Shown one piece after another: positions 5,317 through 5,526 of a stretch of DNA of 5,526 nucleotides. Below the pieces are notes generated by a model. That model was not told where the DNA came from and searched no databases. It saw only the letters and a list, made by a program, of their open reading frames with translations. Both the position numbers and the translations under genes were made by a program. The stretch's first letter is position 1. Each line of letters starts with the position of its first letter. Origin of the DNA: Bacteroidales bacterium (lineage in GTDB: Bacteria; Bacteroidota; Bacteroidia; Bacteroidales; UBA932); the NCBI GenBank assembly GCA_017548805.1, contig JAFYZE010000105.1, forward strand, positions 1 through 5,526, given 5' to 3'.

Positions 5317-5526
5317 TCAGATTCTCAGCACGGCATCAGCGATGCTGGTGACCGATTCGCGGTGGGTGATCCAAAGGATGGTCTTCCCGCCGCTTATTTT
5401 TTTGGAGAGCCTGAGAAGCAGCTCGTCCTCCGTGTCCCTGTCAAGGGCGGATGTAGCCTCATCGAGGATGAGCACCCCGCCCGGATGCAGGAGCGCGCGG
5501 GCGATGGCGATGCGCTGCGCCTGGCC
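5317..5526 (-). CDS. ABC transporter ATP-binding protein, C-terminal end (5' partial)
   Basis: The last 69 residues of an ABC ATPase are visible; the gene continues beyond the right edge. The window opens in the signature motif (GQAQRIAIARAL, the end of LSGGQ). It continues through Walker B and the D-loop (VLILDEATSALD), then the switch His region (ILWITHRES), and ends only a few residues later with ADAVLRI. The QAQRIAIARALL and DEATSALD wording is typical of exporter-type ATPases (multidrug, lipid or CydCD-like) rather than importer subunits. Whether a membrane domain is fused to it cannot be seen. The TGA stop touches the TGA stop of the FISUMP gene on the other strand. Cargo is unknown. 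Confidence 0.93.
   Translation of the reverse strand, partial: GQAQRIAIARALLHPGGVLILDEATSALDRDTEDELLLRLSKKISGGKTILWITHRESVTSIADAVLRI
5331..5347. terminator. Candidate stem-loop just past the FISUMP gene stop
   Basis: CGGCATC (5331-5337), loop AGC and GATGCTG (5341-5347) pair over 7 bp with one G-T (G-U in RNA). It lies 15 bases downstream of the FISUMP stop, inside the coding end of the convergent ABC gene. There is no T-run after it, and the sequence also encodes SIADA of the ATPase, so the pairing may be chance. It is offered only as a possible 3' end structure. Confidence 0.2.

Noticed and set aside
1..5526. Defence system, mobile element, CRISPR array, tRNA or other novel cassette
   Set aside because: All six genes belong to recognisable families, junctions are tight, and I saw no repeat array, transposase, integrase, attachment site or tRNA-like fold.

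Overview
The window looks like ordinary chromosomal DNA from a GC-rich member of the Bacteroidota, probably Bacteroidales. Three observations support this. The best promoter fits the Bacteroidota sigma consensus (TTTG, about 20 bp, TAnnTTTG). Start codons lack clear Shine-Dalgarno sequences. One gene encodes a FISUMP-domain lipoprotein whose CKKDEDE N-terminus resembles the surface-export signals of this phylum. A genus cannot be assigned from the sequence alone; a Rikenellaceae-like or related high-GC group is only a guess.

Layout, left to right: (1) the C-terminal part of a class C beta-lactamase-like serine hydrolase (+, cut by the left edge); (2) acetate kinase ackA (-); (3) a short ComEC/Rec2-family membrane protein (+); (4) an ApbE-type FAD:protein FMN transferase lipoprotein (-); (5) a lipoprotein with an N-terminal beta-sandwich-like region and a C-terminal FISUMP domain (+); (6) the C-terminal end of an ABC transporter ATPase (-, cut by the right edge).

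The six genes strictly alternate in strand, so none forms an operon with its neighbour inside the window. The convergent gene pairs are separated by 3, 4 and 0 bp. All visible promoter space lies in two divergent gaps of 77 bp each (2009-2085 and 4241-4317). The genes do not form an obvious pathway. AckA makes ATP and acetate in the cytoplasm, ApbE flavinylates exported electron-transport subunits, ComEC is a DNA-uptake channel family, and the others are envelope or unassigned proteins.

I found no mobile element, CRISPR array, RNA gene or convincing new defence or biosynthetic system. The points most worth a second look are the reduced ComEC, the matched-stop and inverted-repeat structure at the three convergent junctions, the overlapping promoters in the two 77-bp gaps, and motif substitutions in AckA and the serine hydrolase.
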